The notes below the pieces were generated by a model. The model did not search any database. It saw only the letters and a list, made by a program, of their open reading frames with translations, and had not been told where the DNA came from. This document shows positions 45,254 to 55,792 of a DNA stretch of 64,000 bases, piece by piece. The translations under genes were made by a program, and so were the position numbers. The first letter of the stretch is position 1. Each line of letters begins with the position of its first letter. The stretch comes from Rhizobium sp. N324 (lineage in GTDB: Bacteria; Pseudomonadota; Alphaproteobacteria; Rhizobiales; Rhizobiaceae). Where the stretch lies: positions 248,001-312,000 of the forward strand of contig NZ_CP013633.1 of assembly GCF_001664485.1 (NCBI RefSeq). The letters run 5' to 3'.

Positions 45254-46756
45254 TCATTCGGCCGCAACCGCCTCAGCTGGCGCGGCCTCTTTTTTCCAGG
45301 GGACGTCGTAGAGATCCCACACCGGATTATTGATGGCCAGATCCATGTCGCGGGCGAATATGGCGAAGCCGTCATAGCCGTGATACGGGCCGGAATAATC
45401 CCAGGAGTGCATCTGGCGGAAGGGGATGCCCATCTTCTGCACCGGATACTTCTCTTTAATGCCGGACCCAACAAGGTCGGGGCGGATGCCTTCGATGAAC
45501 TTTTCCAGCTCGTAACCGGTCACGTCGTCATAGATCAGCGTACCCTTGTTCACATAATGGCCGGTGCGCTGATAGTCGTCGTTGTGGGCGAACTCGTAGC
45601 CGGTGCCGACGATCCGCATGCCGAGGTCCTCATAGGCCGTGATGACGTGGCGAGGACGCAGGCCGCCGACATAGAGCATCACCGTCTTGCCTTCGAGGCG
45701 CGGCCGGTACTTGTCGACGACAGCATCGACCAGGGGCCGGTACTTGGTGATGACAGCCTCGGTCTTGTCGACGATTTCCGGACCGAAGTGCTTGGCTATT
45801 TCGCGCAGGGAGGTTTCGATCTGGGACGGACCAAAGAAATTGTATTCCATCCACGGGATGCCGTATTTTTCCTCCATGTGCCGACAGATGTAGTTCATCG
45901 AGCGGTAGCAGTGGATGAGGTTCAGCTTGGCCTTTGGCGCGCGCTCGACCTCAGCGAGCGTGGCATCACCCGACCAGTTGCCGACCACGCGCAGCCCCAC
46001 CTCCTCCAATAGAATGCGCGTAGCCCACGCGTCGCCACCGATATTGTAGTCGCCGACGACGTTGACATCGTAAGGGCCGGTCTCAAACTCGACTTCGTTC
46101 TTGTCGAAAACCCAGTCACGGATGGCGTCGTTGGCGATGTGGTGGCCGAGCGATTGCGAGACGCCGCGGAAGCCCTCGCAGCGCACCGGCACGATCGTCT
46201 TTTCGTGCTCCTTGGCCTTCTTGCGCGACACCGCCTCAATGTCGTCGCCAATCAGCCCGATCGGGCATTCCGACTGCACGCTGATGCCGTTGTTGAGGGG
46301 GAAAAGCTCCTCGATCTCGTCGATGACCTGTTCAAGCTTCTTGTCGCCGCCGAACACGATGTCCTTTTCCTGGAAGTCTGAGGTGAACTGCAGCGTCACG
46401 AACGTGTCGATGCCCGTCAGGCCGACGTAGTAGTTGCGGCGTTGCGACCAGGAATAATGACCGCAACCGACCGGCCCGTGCGAGATGTGGACCATGTCCT
46501 TGACCGGCCCCCATACCACGCCTTTGGAACCGGCATAGGCGCAGCCGCGGATCGTCATCACGCCCGGAATGGACTTGATGTTCGATTTGACGTCGCATTC
46601 GGAAAGGGCCTTCGGCTCATCGCCAGGCTCGTCGCCGCTCGTTGCGACGCTGAGGTGCTTCTTGCGGCGCTTCGCCGCCTTGTCTGGATATTGCGCTAAC
46701 ACTTCCGCAATGAGCTGTTCATGCAAAACGCTGTCATTCTCGTAATCAAGGCTCAT
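45254..46756 (-). CDS. nifD: Nitrogenase MoFe protein alpha subunit NifD
   Basis: NifD binds the FeMo-cofactor that reduces N2. The 500-residue product has all ligands: P-cluster Cys72 (IRGCAYAG), Cys98 (PVGCGHYSW) and Cys164 ([10 protein letters not shown]), cofactor Cys283 ([20 protein letters not shown]) and His450 ([18 protein letters not shown]). The start [10 protein letters not shown] is the usual rhizobial one. It follows nifH by 106 bases that include a strong stem-loop, and nifK follows. The frame is intact. Confidence 0.97.
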   Translation of the reverse strand: MSLDYENDSVLHEQLIAEVLAQYPDKAAKRRKKHLSVATSGDEPGDEPKALSECDVKSNIKSIPGVMTIRGCAYAGSKGVVWGPVKDMVHISHGPVGCGHYSWSQRRNYYVGLTGIDTFVTLQFTSDFQEKDIVFGGDKKLEQVIDEIEELFPLNNGISVQSECPIGLIGDDIEAVSRKKAKEHEKTIVPVRCEGFRGVSQSLGHHIANDAIRDWVFDKNEVEFETGPYDVNVVGDYNIGGDAWATRILLEEVGLRVVGNWSGDATLAEVERAPKAKLNLIHCYRSMNYICRHMEEKYGIPWMEYNFFGPSQIETSLREIAKHFGPEIVDKTEAVITKYRPLVDAVVDKYRPRLEGKTVMLYVGGLRPRHVITAYEDLGMRIVGTGYEFAHNDDYQRTGHYVNKGTLIYDDVTGYELEKFIEGIRPDLVGSGIKEKYPVQKMGIPFRQMHSWDYSGPYHGYDGFAIFARDMDLAINNPVWDLYDVPWKKEAAPAEAVAAE

Positions 46757-46817
46757 GGGCCCCTGCCCCTTTCAAGGTTCGGGTTAGGTCGTCGTCGCCG
46801 AAGCGGCTTTCTTGGAA

Positions 46818-46847
46818 GGACGCGCTGGCGCAAGGGCCAGCGCGTCC
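46818..46847 (-). terminator. Stem-loop after nifH
   Basis: Perfect 12-base arms GGACGCGCTGGC and GCCAGCGCGTCC with a 6-base loop lie 15 bases after the nifH stop. Transcription must read through to nifD, so it probably acts by stabilising the nifH part of the message. Confidence 0.8.
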
Positions 46848-46862
46848 TGTCGACAGCGGCAG

Positions 46863-48129
<1,267 letters not shown>

Positions 48130-48849
48130 GCTCCCAAACGTTGGACCACCGGATGCTAGAGTTTTCCGGCTTCATTCAGGGAGGCGGGCTGGTTGCGCCT
48201 CCCGAATTCACCAACGAGATCGGCACCTTGTTGCCGATCGCACCATGAGGTCTTTCCTCATTGTAGTATCTACGCCAATCCTCCATCTTTTCGCGGGCAT
48301 CCGCAAGGGTCAGGAACCAATCCTGGTTCAGGCATTCTGCACGGAAGCGGCCATTGAACGCTTCGATGAAAGCATTATCAGTCGGCTTGCCGGGGCGTGA
48401 GAAGTCCAACGTCACACCCTTGGAATAGGCCCACAGGTCCAAGTCGCGCGACACGAACTCGGTCCCTTGGTCGACACGGATCGTTTTCGGATAGCCGGCT
48501 TTTTGGCACACCGTTCAAGGGTTTGCACAACGTCTTCGCCTCTATAGCTATGACGCGGATCAAGCACCGGCACGTAGCGCGAGAAGGTGTCGACCACCGT
48601 CAGCACGCGCAGTTTCTTACCCGTTGCGAGTTGGTCGTGAACGAAGTCCATCGCCCAGACGTCGTTGGGTCCGACGGCCATGTGCCGATCCTCGTGAAGC
48701 TTGGCTTTTACCCTCCGCTTCGGTGTCTTGTTCCGCAACTGTAGCCCCAAGTCCCTGTAAATGCGGTAGGTTCGCTTGATGTTGGTGCCCCAACCCTCGC
48801 GTTCCAAAAGCACATGCACGCGACGATAGCCGTAGCGCACCCGCGTCTC
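48130..48849 (-). pseudogene. IS3-family OrfB fragment
   Basis: The C-terminal two thirds of an IS3 integrase is present in two frames: GYRRVHVLLEREGWGTNIKR, VWAMDFVHDQLATGKKLRVL (first Asp) and PRHSYRGEDVVQTLERC before a frameshift near 48515, then KTIRVDQGTEFVSRDLDLWA (second Asp) and TDNAFIEAFNGRFRAECLNQ (Glu) to a stop near 48176. The 3' terminal part with CCGGAAAACTCTAGCATCCG is at about 48150-48170. The 5' part is missing at the junction with the IS5 element at 48850. It belongs to a different IS3 subgroup from the element at 35920-37191. Confidence 0.85.
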
Positions 48850-49648
48850 AGAGCCCGATTCAAAAGTTCATTCGTATATCCAATATCTTGCGATGCGCCT
48901 TGTGAGCATTCTGATTGAAGCGATTTGCGCCCATGCGGTTGCGCTTTCGATCGATTTCTCCCAATCCTTGGCGAGACGGCGGCAGCGTCCAAGCCAGGCG
49001 AAAGTTCTTTCCACCACCCATCTCTTGGGCAGGACGACGAAGCCCTTGGCGTGATCCGAACGCTTGACCATTTCGATCGTCCAGTCACCATGGCCGCACA
49101 TTGCTCGCCTCAACTTGGCTCCGGCGTAGCCACCATCGGCGAAGATGTGGCGCAGCCACGGAAAACGGCGGCGGATCGCCTTGAGGACATGGGGTGCGCC
49201 GTCGCAACGCTTTGGCTGTCGATAATCCCTGCCGTCGGTTGCGCCTCCCGTCCCTCGATTTCCCGCGCCGCCATCACCAGAAGCTGGTTGATGCTCTGCC
49301 ACAGTCCGATCGCGCGCCAAGCATAAAAATAACCGCGCACTGTCGAAACCGGCGGAAAATCGCCCGGCAGCATGCGCCATTGGCAGCCGCTCGAGGCGAT
49401 ATAGAGGATTGCCTCCACGACCGAGCGCATATTCGTCGTCCGACGCCGCCCGCCACGACGCGCTGGCGGGATCAGCGGTTTGATCAACGCCCATTCCCGG
49501 TCCTTCAAATCACTTGGAAAACGAAGCACGTCTCGGTTATGCTCACGGCGAGCGATAGCAGTCCAGCTCATCGAAACCCCATTTGATGCAGCACCAATAG
49601 GGAATCACAACTGCCTGTTATCGCTCAACTTCTTTTAAATCGGGCTCT
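48850..49648 (-). mobile_element. IS5-family (IS427-like) element with internal deletion
   Basis: Terminal inverted repeats AGAGCCCGATTCAAAAG (48850-48866) and CTTTTAAATCGGGCTCT (49632-49648) match at 16 of 17 positions. The element lies directly against the broken IS3 orfB. At about 800 bases it is roughly 50-150 bases shorter than usual for the group. Confidence 0.85.
48868..49571 (-). pseudogene. IS5-family transposase, internal deletion and frameshift
   Basis: The N-terminal part from 49571 (FPSDLKDREWALIKPLIPPA; ILYIASSGCQWRMLPGDFPP; TAGIIDSQSV) is normal. The segment that usually follows (the KTTESGG...KRH block and the next about 45 residues) is missing, and the remainder APHVLKAIRRRFPWLRHIFA, DGGYAGAKL and VVERTFAWLGRCRRLAKDWE is in another frame. 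The element cannot transpose by itself. Confidence 0.85.
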
Positions 49649-49848
49649 TAGGCAATTTCGGCGGAGGACGGATTATCAAATATACCGGGCATTACCACTT
49701 GGTGTATTCTGCGTGCTTCGCGGTTATACTAGCCCTATTGTTGTATCAATACTTATGCCATCGGATACGACCGAGTCTAATACCGGAGAAAAGATCGCTT
49801 AACCGCCCGAATCATTTCAAAAAATATTACAGATAGTGGAGGAAGCCC

Positions 49849-51465
49849 GTGGGCTTACGTGTAATCGCGTGTTCTGCTCCCCAGTTTTCTCACGGCGAGG
49901 CGGGCGAAATGGCATTATCAAGCGCCGATCCGGCAAGCCTCTACAATGCCTGCAGATATGCTGCGTCACTGGCATCCAAGGCGGAAGGTGCATGGGGCGA
50001 AAGCAATTGGCGCGGCACCAGGAGTGACAGGCGACAATCAACGCTTCTGCTATCTGACATGGACGATGTGCAGCGAAGGCTAACGCCGCTATTAGTCCGG
50101 GTCCGGCCCAATTTAGTTCTCATAGGAGCGATGTCGATATGCTTCCGTGGTGCGATTGAGACAGCGAAATACATCAGAGAGTTTCTAGGCGATGACGTTT
50201 GTATCGTTCTTGGCGGTCGCCACGCCACCGAAACAATATATCGGGATGACGAAAATCGTGTAAGACATCATCTAGCGTCCCCTCTGCGGCTAATTGCTGA
50301 CGGAAAAGTTTCCAGCTGTTTCGACATCGTGCTCTCCGGAGATGGTGAACACTTTATGGCGGAAATTGGGTGCGTCGTAGCTTCCTTGGAAGCAAGAGGT
50401 TTTTCGCCAAGGGAGGCGAAATTCTCATTGGGCCACCTGACGACCACCCCGGGGCACTGGATCGCCGGCACAATCATGGACGATCAGGTCCACACTGTGT
50501 GCTCTTCGGGCATGCCGCTCGATTATAATGGGATGCCATCCCCAGCCGAAATGTTCGGAATTACAACTAGCTTTGACGTGTTTGGTGGCGCGCCTACCGC
50601 GCACGTCTTCAGCGACATCGGGCGTGGATGTATCTATGATTGTATCTTCTGCAGTGAGAGGATCAGCGTTGTCGGGCCTCCTCGACAGTTCAAGATAAGC
50701 CCCCACCGGTTATGCGGCCAACTCGCAGCAGCCCGCCGCGTAGTCAAGGCAGATTACGGCGAAAACTTTCCTGTCTCGGCGTTCATTGAAGACTCAACTC
50801 TTCTTGGATGGAATTCGGCCCTCGTAGCCCAGTTTGAAAAGGTATTCGACCCACTCGAAAATCCTGTGCGGCTTGGCGGACAAGCGACCATTGACCAAAT
50901 TGTCAATAACCCAGCCCTTGCACGAAGACTAGGCCGCATGGGCCTGGAATATCTTTTCATCGGGGTCGAGACACCGCGCCCAGAACTTGTTGGAGGTCTT
51001 CACAAGAACATCGCCACCAAGAAGGGTTCGTGGATGGAACGCGCGGACAAAGCAGTTGAGATCTTGTCCGAAGCCGGAATCAAGGTTGGGGTATCCCTCC
51101 TATTTGGCATGGGCGAGGGAGCTGCTGAAAGGCAGCAATTGTTTTCGGCCTTAGAAAGCTGGCGGAAAACGGGCTCTCTGATCACAATCAGCATGAACTG
51201 GGCCGTCCAACACCCTTTGAGAAACACGGTTCAGGGGAATGAATATACCTATTTGGATTGGGCGGTGTCGCCCGGTCCCATGCTGTCGTTGTTAAGGAAT
51301 TTTGGCGAGTCCTCTGAGATCTATCCAATTGCCGGCGGTACAAGCCCAGACGAAGCCTCCGTAAAGGATATTCTCCAAGCCACCACGGAGATCATGGCTA
51401 TGCCGCCTGCACACCCAATGCAAAAGCAAGAAGCGGATCATGTCCCAGGACGTGGTGTAGCTTAG
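49849..51465 (+). CDS. Cobalamin-binding-type radical SAM protein
   Basis: The start is a GTG at 49849 with GGAGGAA 6 bases upstream. Residues about 70-200 look like the Rossmann-type B12-binding domain (VRPNLVLIGAMSICFRGAIE; DDVCIVLGGRHATE). The radical SAM cluster motif is Cys261-x3-Cys265-x2-Cys268 in SDIGRGCIYDCIFCSERIS, followed by TIM-barrel features (FSA-type ...SAFIEDSTLL; LGGQATIDQIVNNPALARRL; YLFIGVETPRPELVGGLHKN; IKVGVSLLFGMGEG). Such enzymes methylate unreactive carbons or rearrange substrates, often in natural-product pathways. An AdoMet-decarboxylase-like gene originally followed within about 1.3 kb, now separated by IS256. The substrate is unknown, and I do not recognise the exact subfamily. 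Confidence 0.82.
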   Translation: MGLRVIACSAPQFSHGEAGEMALSSADPASLYNACRYAASLASKAEGAWGESNWRGTRSDRRQSTLLLSDMDDVQRRLTPLLVRVRPNLVLIGAMSICFRGAIETAKYIREFLGDDVCIVLGGRHATETIYRDDENRVRHHLASPLRLIADGKVSSCFDIVLSGDGEHFMAEIGCVVASLEARGFSPREAKFSLGHLTTTPGHWIAGTIMDDQVHTVCSSGMPLDYNGMPSPAEMFGITTSFDVFGGAPTAHVFSDIGRGCIYDCIFCSERISVVGPPRQFKISPHRLCGQLAAARRVVKADYGENFPVSAFIEDSTLLGWNSALVAQFEKVFDPLENPVRLGGQATIDQIVNNPALARRLGRMGLEYLFIGVETPRPELVGGLHKNIATKKGSWMERADKAVEILSEAGIKVGVSLLFGMGEGAAERQQLFSALESWRKTGSLITISMNWAVQHPLRNTVQGNEYTYLDWAVSPGPMLSLLRNFGESSEIYPIAGGTSPDEASVKDILQATTEIMAMPPAHPMQKQEADHVPGRGVA

Positions 51466-51496
51466 ACGACCACGGCTCATCCCAGCCGGATGAGTG

Positions 51497-52676
51497 TCAG
51501 CTTGCTGCTGGCAGGCTGATGAGGGGATCATCGCTCATTGTGGCGATTGTCTCAAGTGTCATGTAGCGGGATCGCTGGACGGCCCATTCATCGTTCTGTT
51601 CGAGCAGCAGCGCACCGACCAGGCGCACGATGGCGTCGTCGTTGGGGAAGATGCCGACGACCTCTGTCCGCCGCTTGATCTCGCCGTTCAATCGCTCAAT
51701 CGGGTTGGTCGAGTGAAGTTTGGCCCAATGCTGCTTGGGACATGTAGGCGAGCACGTCTTGCTCGGCGCTGTCCATAAGACTGGCGAGCTTCGGTACCTT
51801 TGGCCTGATCTGGTCGGCGACGTTGCGCCACTGAGTGCTTGCCGCCTCCGGCGTGTCCTGAGCGAAGGCCGTGGCAATGAAGGCGGAGAAAACTCGGCGT
51901 CCGCTCTTTCCAGCATGGGCCAAGGCATTGCGCATGAAGTGGACCCTGCAGCGCTGCCAGGTGGCGGAGAGCACCTTCGATACTGCGGCCTTGATGCCCT
52001 CATGCGCATCGGAGACAACGAGCTTCACGCCACGCAGACCCCGCCTGGTCAGCTTTCGAAGAAACTCCGTCCAGGTCGCCTCGGCCTCGGACGTGCCGAG
52101 CACCTCGCGTCGACCGTCGGTGTTGACGCCGACGGCGATGATTACGGCGACGGAGACAATACGACCACCGCGCCGAACCTTGAGGGAGGTCGCATCGATC
52201 CACAGGTAGGGCCATTCTCCTTCGATGGGCCTGTCGAGGAAGACCTTCACCTTCTCATCGATTTCTTCGCACAGCCGGGATACCTGGCTTTTGGAGATGC
52301 CGCTCATGCCCATGGCCTTGACGAGGTCATCGACGGATCGGGTCGAAACGCCTTGGATATAGGCTTCTTCGATGACCGCCGTCAGGGCCTTCTCGGCCAT
52401 CCGGCGTGGTTCGAGAAAGCTCGGGAAATAGCTGCCTGTGCGAAGCTTGGGAATGCGCAGCTCGACGGTGCCCGCCCGTGTCTCCCAATCCCGGTCGCGA
52501 TAGCCGTTACGCTGGGCCAGTCGGAAGCCATTCTTCTCGCCATAGCCCGCGCCGGTCTTCGTGCCGACCTCCAGCGCCATCAGCTTCTCGGCAGTAAAGC
52601 CGATCATCTCGCGCAGCAAATCGGCATCGGCGCTCTTCTGAACGAGTGAGCGCAGGTTCATCATGTCGTCGGTCAT
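51497..52676 (-). pseudogene. IS256-family transposase pseudogene (copy 2)
   Basis: From 52676 ([20 protein letters not shown]) the frame is open through [20 protein letters not shown] and [20 protein letters not shown] to [20 protein letters not shown], then a small deletion shifts the frame at about 51745. The C-terminus [20 protein letters not shown] to PLISLPAAS is encoded in the next frame down to 51497. Four residues (MEVG) are also missing after REVLG. It lies between the radical SAM gene and the AdoMet decarboxylase gene and so breaks up that locus. Confidence 0.88.
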
Positions 52677-52790
52677 CGGTGGTGTCCCTCAGGTTGGCTC
52701 TAAGCAACCCGACCCTACCGGAAATCACCGATGGCTATGAAATCCAGCTACACCACTCCATTGGACACGATCAAGAAGCGGAGCATATAT

Positions 52791-53216
52791 ATGCTGAACG
52801 GAGCGCCTAAAGGCGGAATAAATTACCCTAGCTCAGACCGAGTATGCGCCGGAACCCATCTCTTTATCGATATGTGGGATGCAGAAAATACGGGAAATGC
52901 TGAAGCGATTGAGGCGGCGGTAGCGCAAGCCGTTCATGACTGCCGCGCAACGATGTTGGAATCGAGTTATAGAAAATATAGCGAAGATGGGGGCGTCACG
53001 GGCTTCGCAATTCTCGCTGAATCGCACATTTGCGTAAATACCTGGCACGAAGAACGCATGGTCGCGATAGACGTATTTTTTTGTGGTTCGCTAGACCCGT
53101 ACGCGAGTATCACCGCGTTGCGCGACGTATTTCGTCCATCCCGGATCGATATTAGCGAGCACAAGCGTCTTCTTGGAACAAGAATAACGCATCCAAATAT
53201 TGTGGAAGCGCTTTAA
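52791..53216 (+). CDS. S-adenosylmethionine decarboxylase-like proenzyme (SpeD family)
   Basis: SpeD enzymes are pyruvoyl-dependent: the chain cleaves itself at a Glu-Ser bond and the serine becomes pyruvate. The ATG at 52791 (GGAG 7 bases upstream) gives 141 residues, the size of bacterial class 1b SpeD. The cleavage site is Glu77-Ser78-His79 in AILAESHICVNTWHEERM, and the catalytic Cys98 is in IDVFFCGS. The N-terminal GTHLFIDMWDAENTG also fits. Divergence from housekeeping SpeD (TGFAILAESHICVNTW) and its place beside a radical SAM gene suggest a pathway-specific role, perhaps making decarboxylated AdoMet for aminopropyl transfer. The IS256 pseudogene ends 115 bases upstream. Confidence 0.8.
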   Translation: MLNGAPKGGINYPSSDRVCAGTHLFIDMWDAENTGNAEAIEAAVAQAVHDCRATMLESSYRKYSEDGGVTGFAILAESHICVNTWHEERMVAIDVFFCGSLDPYASITALRDVFRPSRIDISEHKRLLGTRITHPNIVEAL

Positions 53217-53247
53217 CCGAAAGTATTCTCCGAAATCGAGGCGGAAC

Positions 53248-53410
53248 ATGTCTAGACAAATCGTTTTCGTGCGCGAAAAATACCCTTCTGAATTCCGCAC
53301 TATGATCGTGCCGAATGAAGTGCCGTACTACACAGAAAAGGGCTTTGAGGTATTCGTCGAGCTTGGTATCGGCGAAAAAATTGGCTTTGCGGAACCAGCC
53401 GGATGTCCTA
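53248..53410 (+). pseudogene. N-terminal fragment of an alanine-dehydrogenase/transhydrogenase-like protein
   Basis: From the ATG at 53248, 32 bases after the SpeD-like gene, the product reads MSRQIVFVREKYPSEFRTMI, VPNEVPYYTEKGFEVFVELG and IGEKIGFAE. This resembles the N-terminal block of the AlaDH/PNT family (E-R-x-x-x-P; G-x-x-V-x-V-E-x-G-x-G-x-x-I-G-F). The coding sequence is cut after about 54 residues by IS630 debris. Lysine-ketoglutarate/saccharopine-type relatives are an alternative. Confidence 0.55.
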
Positions 53411-53517
53411 AAGCGCCGGCGTGTCTGGTTCGACGGCCAACTGAATCTCGATCCAGAACAGCTGATCTTCATCGACGAAAGTGTGCTGCAGAGGCACGGA
53501 AGGAGTTCAGTATGAGC
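53411..53517 (+). pseudogene. IS630-family transposase fragment
   Basis: A short frame reads RRRVWFDGQLNLDPEQLIFI and then DESVLQRHGR, the IS630 block with the first catalytic Asp (FIDE). Only about 30 residues remain. Confidence 0.6.
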
Positions 53518-53620
53518 TAACCCCGTAACGTGAAGCTGCGTGAATGATGGAGGATGGCCCTCCGGGATCGGCTTTCAGGAGCGGGTCTCAAACCAGTCCG
53601 AACTGCTGCGATAAAGAGCC

Positions 53621-53930
53621 GTGGTGGCTGGGGCTTACTTTCCGCCGCCGGTGCGCGTCGTCTCCATTCCAAAGAAGACCGGAGGCGAAAGGGTTTTGGG
53701 TGTGCCGACGGTCAGTGATCGGATCGCGCAGATGGTGGTCAAGCAGATGATTGAGCCGGATTTAGAGCCGCTCTTCTTGCCAGACTCCTATGGCTACAGG
53801 CCGATGAAGTCGGCTTTGGATGCCGTTGGGGTAACGCGTCAGCGGTGCTGGAAGTACGATTGGGTTCTGGAATTCGACATCAAAGGGCTGTTCGACAATC
53901 TTCCGCATGATCTCTTTCATCGAAACCCCA
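53621..53930 (+). pseudogene. Group II intron reverse-transcriptase fragment
   Basis: The product reads VAGAYFPPPVRVVSIPKKTG, GERVLGVPTVSDRIAQMVVK, LFLPDSYGYRPMKSALDAVG and YDWVLEFDIKGLFDNLPHDL, the N-terminal RT domain (blocks 0 to 3) of an LtrA-type maturase. Homology ends after HDLFH near 53925; the active-site YADD, maturase and endonuclease domains are missing. Confidence 0.8.
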
Positions 53931-54054
53931 TTTTGTCGTCGAACGCTCGTTGCGTGATCGCCCTTGATGAGAAACCCTTTTAGCCAGTTCCAACGCCGCG
54001 GCCGGACATGGGGCAACCATTGCCCGATTGACGCCAGTCTCCAACTTAAGTGGC

Positions 54055-54426
54055 TCAGCTCTCTTCAATGAGGCCACAGCTAGCAAGGGCAGAGACGAAA
54101 TCGTGAACGTCGCATTTGGTGACGTCATACCGTTCTGATTTAAGCTCGCTCAGTATCCTTGGTAGTGTATGCTCGCCGTCCAGTTTCGAAACCAAACCGG
54201 CGACCCAAGGCGGAGGAGATTGGATGATCTTTCTTGATTTCTGGGATTCCTTCCCGATCCAGATACTCCCGTCGTCGGCTACAAACACCTGATGAGAACG
54301 CTTTAATAACGGCTTAAAGTAGTGCACGAGCGACCTCACTCGGTACGAGGGGCGACATCGCACCTGAATTTGCAGCCAGGACAGACACACGTCGCCCTTG
54401 TTGCAGTTTGACGTCTTCTTCGCCAA
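54055..54426 (-). CDS. Small protein like the N-terminal domain of TOMM/ThiF-type cyclodehydratases
   Basis: The 123-residue frame contains RPSYRVRSLVHYFKPLLKRS, HQVFVADDGSIWIGKESQKS, PWVAGLVSKLDGEHTLPRIL and VHDFVSALASCGLIEES. The pattern (basic leader, 'G-x-I-x-I-G', 'L-D-G-x-x-T-x-x-x-I', ending in 'L-x-x-x-G-L-I') is like the winged N-terminal domain of the E1/ThiF-like or cyclodehydratase proteins that recognise ribosomal peptide precursors. The ThiF/YcaO catalytic domain is absent, so it is either a discrete recognition protein or a truncated gene. The start is uncertain (TTG at 54426; the ORF overlaps another small frame with a good ribosome-binding site). Assignment is tentative. Confidence 0.45.
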   Translation of the reverse strand: MAKKTSNCNKGDVCLSWLQIQVRCRPSYRVRSLVHYFKPLLKRSHQVFVADDGSIWIGKESQKSRKIIQSPPPWVAGLVSKLDGEHTLPRILSELKSERYDVTKCDVHDFVSALASCGLIEES

Positions 54427-54469
54427 TGGCAGAACCGCGGTGGACGGTCCGAAACATAACGCCGTTCAT
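54314..54469 (-). CDS. Small 51-residue ORF with strong ribosome-binding site
   Basis: From the ATG at 54469, preceded by GGAGGAAAAGAGC, a 51-residue peptide begins MNGVMFRTVHRGSAIGEEDV and ends SEVARALL. It overlaps the preceding gene in another frame for 113 bases. Either it is the true start of that protein followed by a frameshift, or a separate small peptide. I cannot decide between these. Confidence 0.4.
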   Translation of the reverse strand: MNGVMFRTVHRGSAIGEEDVKLQQGRRVSVLAANSGAMSPLVPSEVARALL

Positions 54470-54794
54470 GCTCTTTTCCTCCTCTTCGAGCCTTTCATTT
54501 GGCCCAACCCATCGCTGGCGGTTTTCCAGCTTGTCAAGAAGTATAAGGCGGCTTCGGGAGGCCCATACGGTCGTATGAAGCCCCACTTCACCATTACGGT
54601 CGACTCGGCGCCCATTGCTGATAAACAAAACTCCAATCTCTCGGCATGTGGTAGATCCAAAAATCGTGCCAGCTGCAAAAAGAGCCTAGGAAAAGTTTTC
54701 CTATTTGCTCGGAGCCTAAATGCAACTGCATCAACAGCGCCCGAACAATATCGCGTCGCGTTTCAACAAATCGGCAGCGCCGCATGCGCGCCAA
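54470..54794. other. Unassigned stretch
   Basis: Open frames occur on both strands, none recognised. It contains the strong ribosome-binding site for the small ORF ending at 54314. Confidence 0.35.
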
Positions 54795-55236
54795 TCAACC
54801 GCAGACGAGGGAGAAAACTCCGAGCAGCTCCGGCAGTGTTCTGGTAAGCGCGTCGCCGTTTTCCGCAAAGCGGCGCACAACGGCAGCGCCTATGCAGTCC
54901 GCCCCGCCATGACAAGCGCAATGCGCGCGGTGGAGTGCTCGGCAGGAGGGAAGAGTTCGGCTCGTGGCGTCCCGGGCATGGCGGGTGCGCCTACCCCGGT
55001 TATTAAACGATCTCCAGCCACCGTCGACGGTCACCACAGACCCGGTGACGCTTGCGCGCTGGCGAGAAAGCGCACCGCTCGGGCAATTTCGTCTGGACGC
55101 GCCACGCGACCCATTGGCACCCGGCTGCGCACCGCGATGAGGTCTATCTTGCCCGCGCGTTCAAGTTCCGAAACCATCGGCATGCGCACGTAAAAGTTCC
55201 CTGACCAACGTTGACGATCTCGAGGCTGAATCCTGA
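54795..55236 (-). pseudogene. Decayed double-domain SDR (y4vI-like)
   Basis: Reading leftwards from the NTF2-like gene, the frame encodes the last third of an SDR: RMPMVSELERAGKIDLIAVR, SRVPMGRVARPDEIARAVRF, then after a frameshift VTVDGGWRSF. A linker leads to GGADCIGAAVVRRFAENGDA, the glycine motif of a second SDR domain that ends at 54795. The first domain's N-terminal part and nearly all of the second domain are gone. A fused tandem SDR of this kind is known from rhizobial symbiotic plasmids (y4vI of NGR234 as I recall it). Confidence 0.7.
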
Positions 55237-55240
55237 TCGA

Positions 55241-55792
55241 TCAAGTCTCACTTTCATCCTCTTGAAGGAATGCAGTCTTCCTAAATGCGTAGACGGGGTC
55301 ATCGGGACATGATGCTCCGATCGGCTGCCGGTGGCCGAACTGCTCAGTCTCGGATGCCGCGGCCAAGATCTGCTCCTCGACTAGATCATAGACCACCGTC
55401 CGTTCGGCAATTCTCCAATCCCCTCCCTTTTTCAGGAACAGATCGCAATAGCGGCCGCAGATCAGGGCCTGACTTAGCGTTCCGGCCTTGTTCGGTGCGC
55501 GTTGCAGTGCGGCGAAGTAACTTTCGACGGCGGCTTTTTCCGGGCTGCTGAACTCGATCAGAATGTTCGTGATTTGATGGATGTTGCGCGGTCCCGTCTT
55601 GAAGACACCAAGGGCGAACTCGATGAAGCCCTCGGCCGAACCGGAATAGGTCCCGTGATTGTCACGTGCATCGGGCCAGTAGGAACTGCGCAGCGCCCTT
55701 TCATCGGCGCGGTCTATCCCGCGGCAATACCGATAGAGGCAGTCGCGGAGCGCCTCGCGGTCGAGCAATTCGGTAATTTTTTTGTGTTTCAT
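55241..55792 (-). CDS. NTF2/SnoaL-like-fold protein of the P450 operon
   Basis: The ATG at 55792 gives 183 residues: [60 protein letters not shown] and [20 protein letters not shown]. This is the SnoaL_4 type of NTF2-like fold, seen in small dehydratases, isomerases and hydroxylases; conserved Tyr/Arg/Asp/His residues (Tyr-Cys-Arg near 20, Asp26, His33-like) are present. It follows the ferredoxin gene by 204 bases on the same strand and precedes the decayed SDR. The reaction is unknown. A pseudogene copy is at 17104-17640. Confidence 0.75.
   Translation of the reverse strand: MKHKKITELLDREALRDCLYRYCRGIDRADERALRSSYWPDARDNHGTYSGSAEGFIEFALGVFKTGPRNIHQITNILIEFSSPEKAAVESYFAALQRAPNKAGTLSQALICGRYCDLFLKKGGDWRIAERTVVYDLVEEQILAAASETEQFGHRQPIGASCPDDPVYAFRKTAFLQEDESET

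Noticed and set aside
44813..46012. A 399-codon plus-strand frame opposite nifK and nifD
   Set aside because: Antisense to two certain genes and crosses their boundary and hairpin; not a gene.
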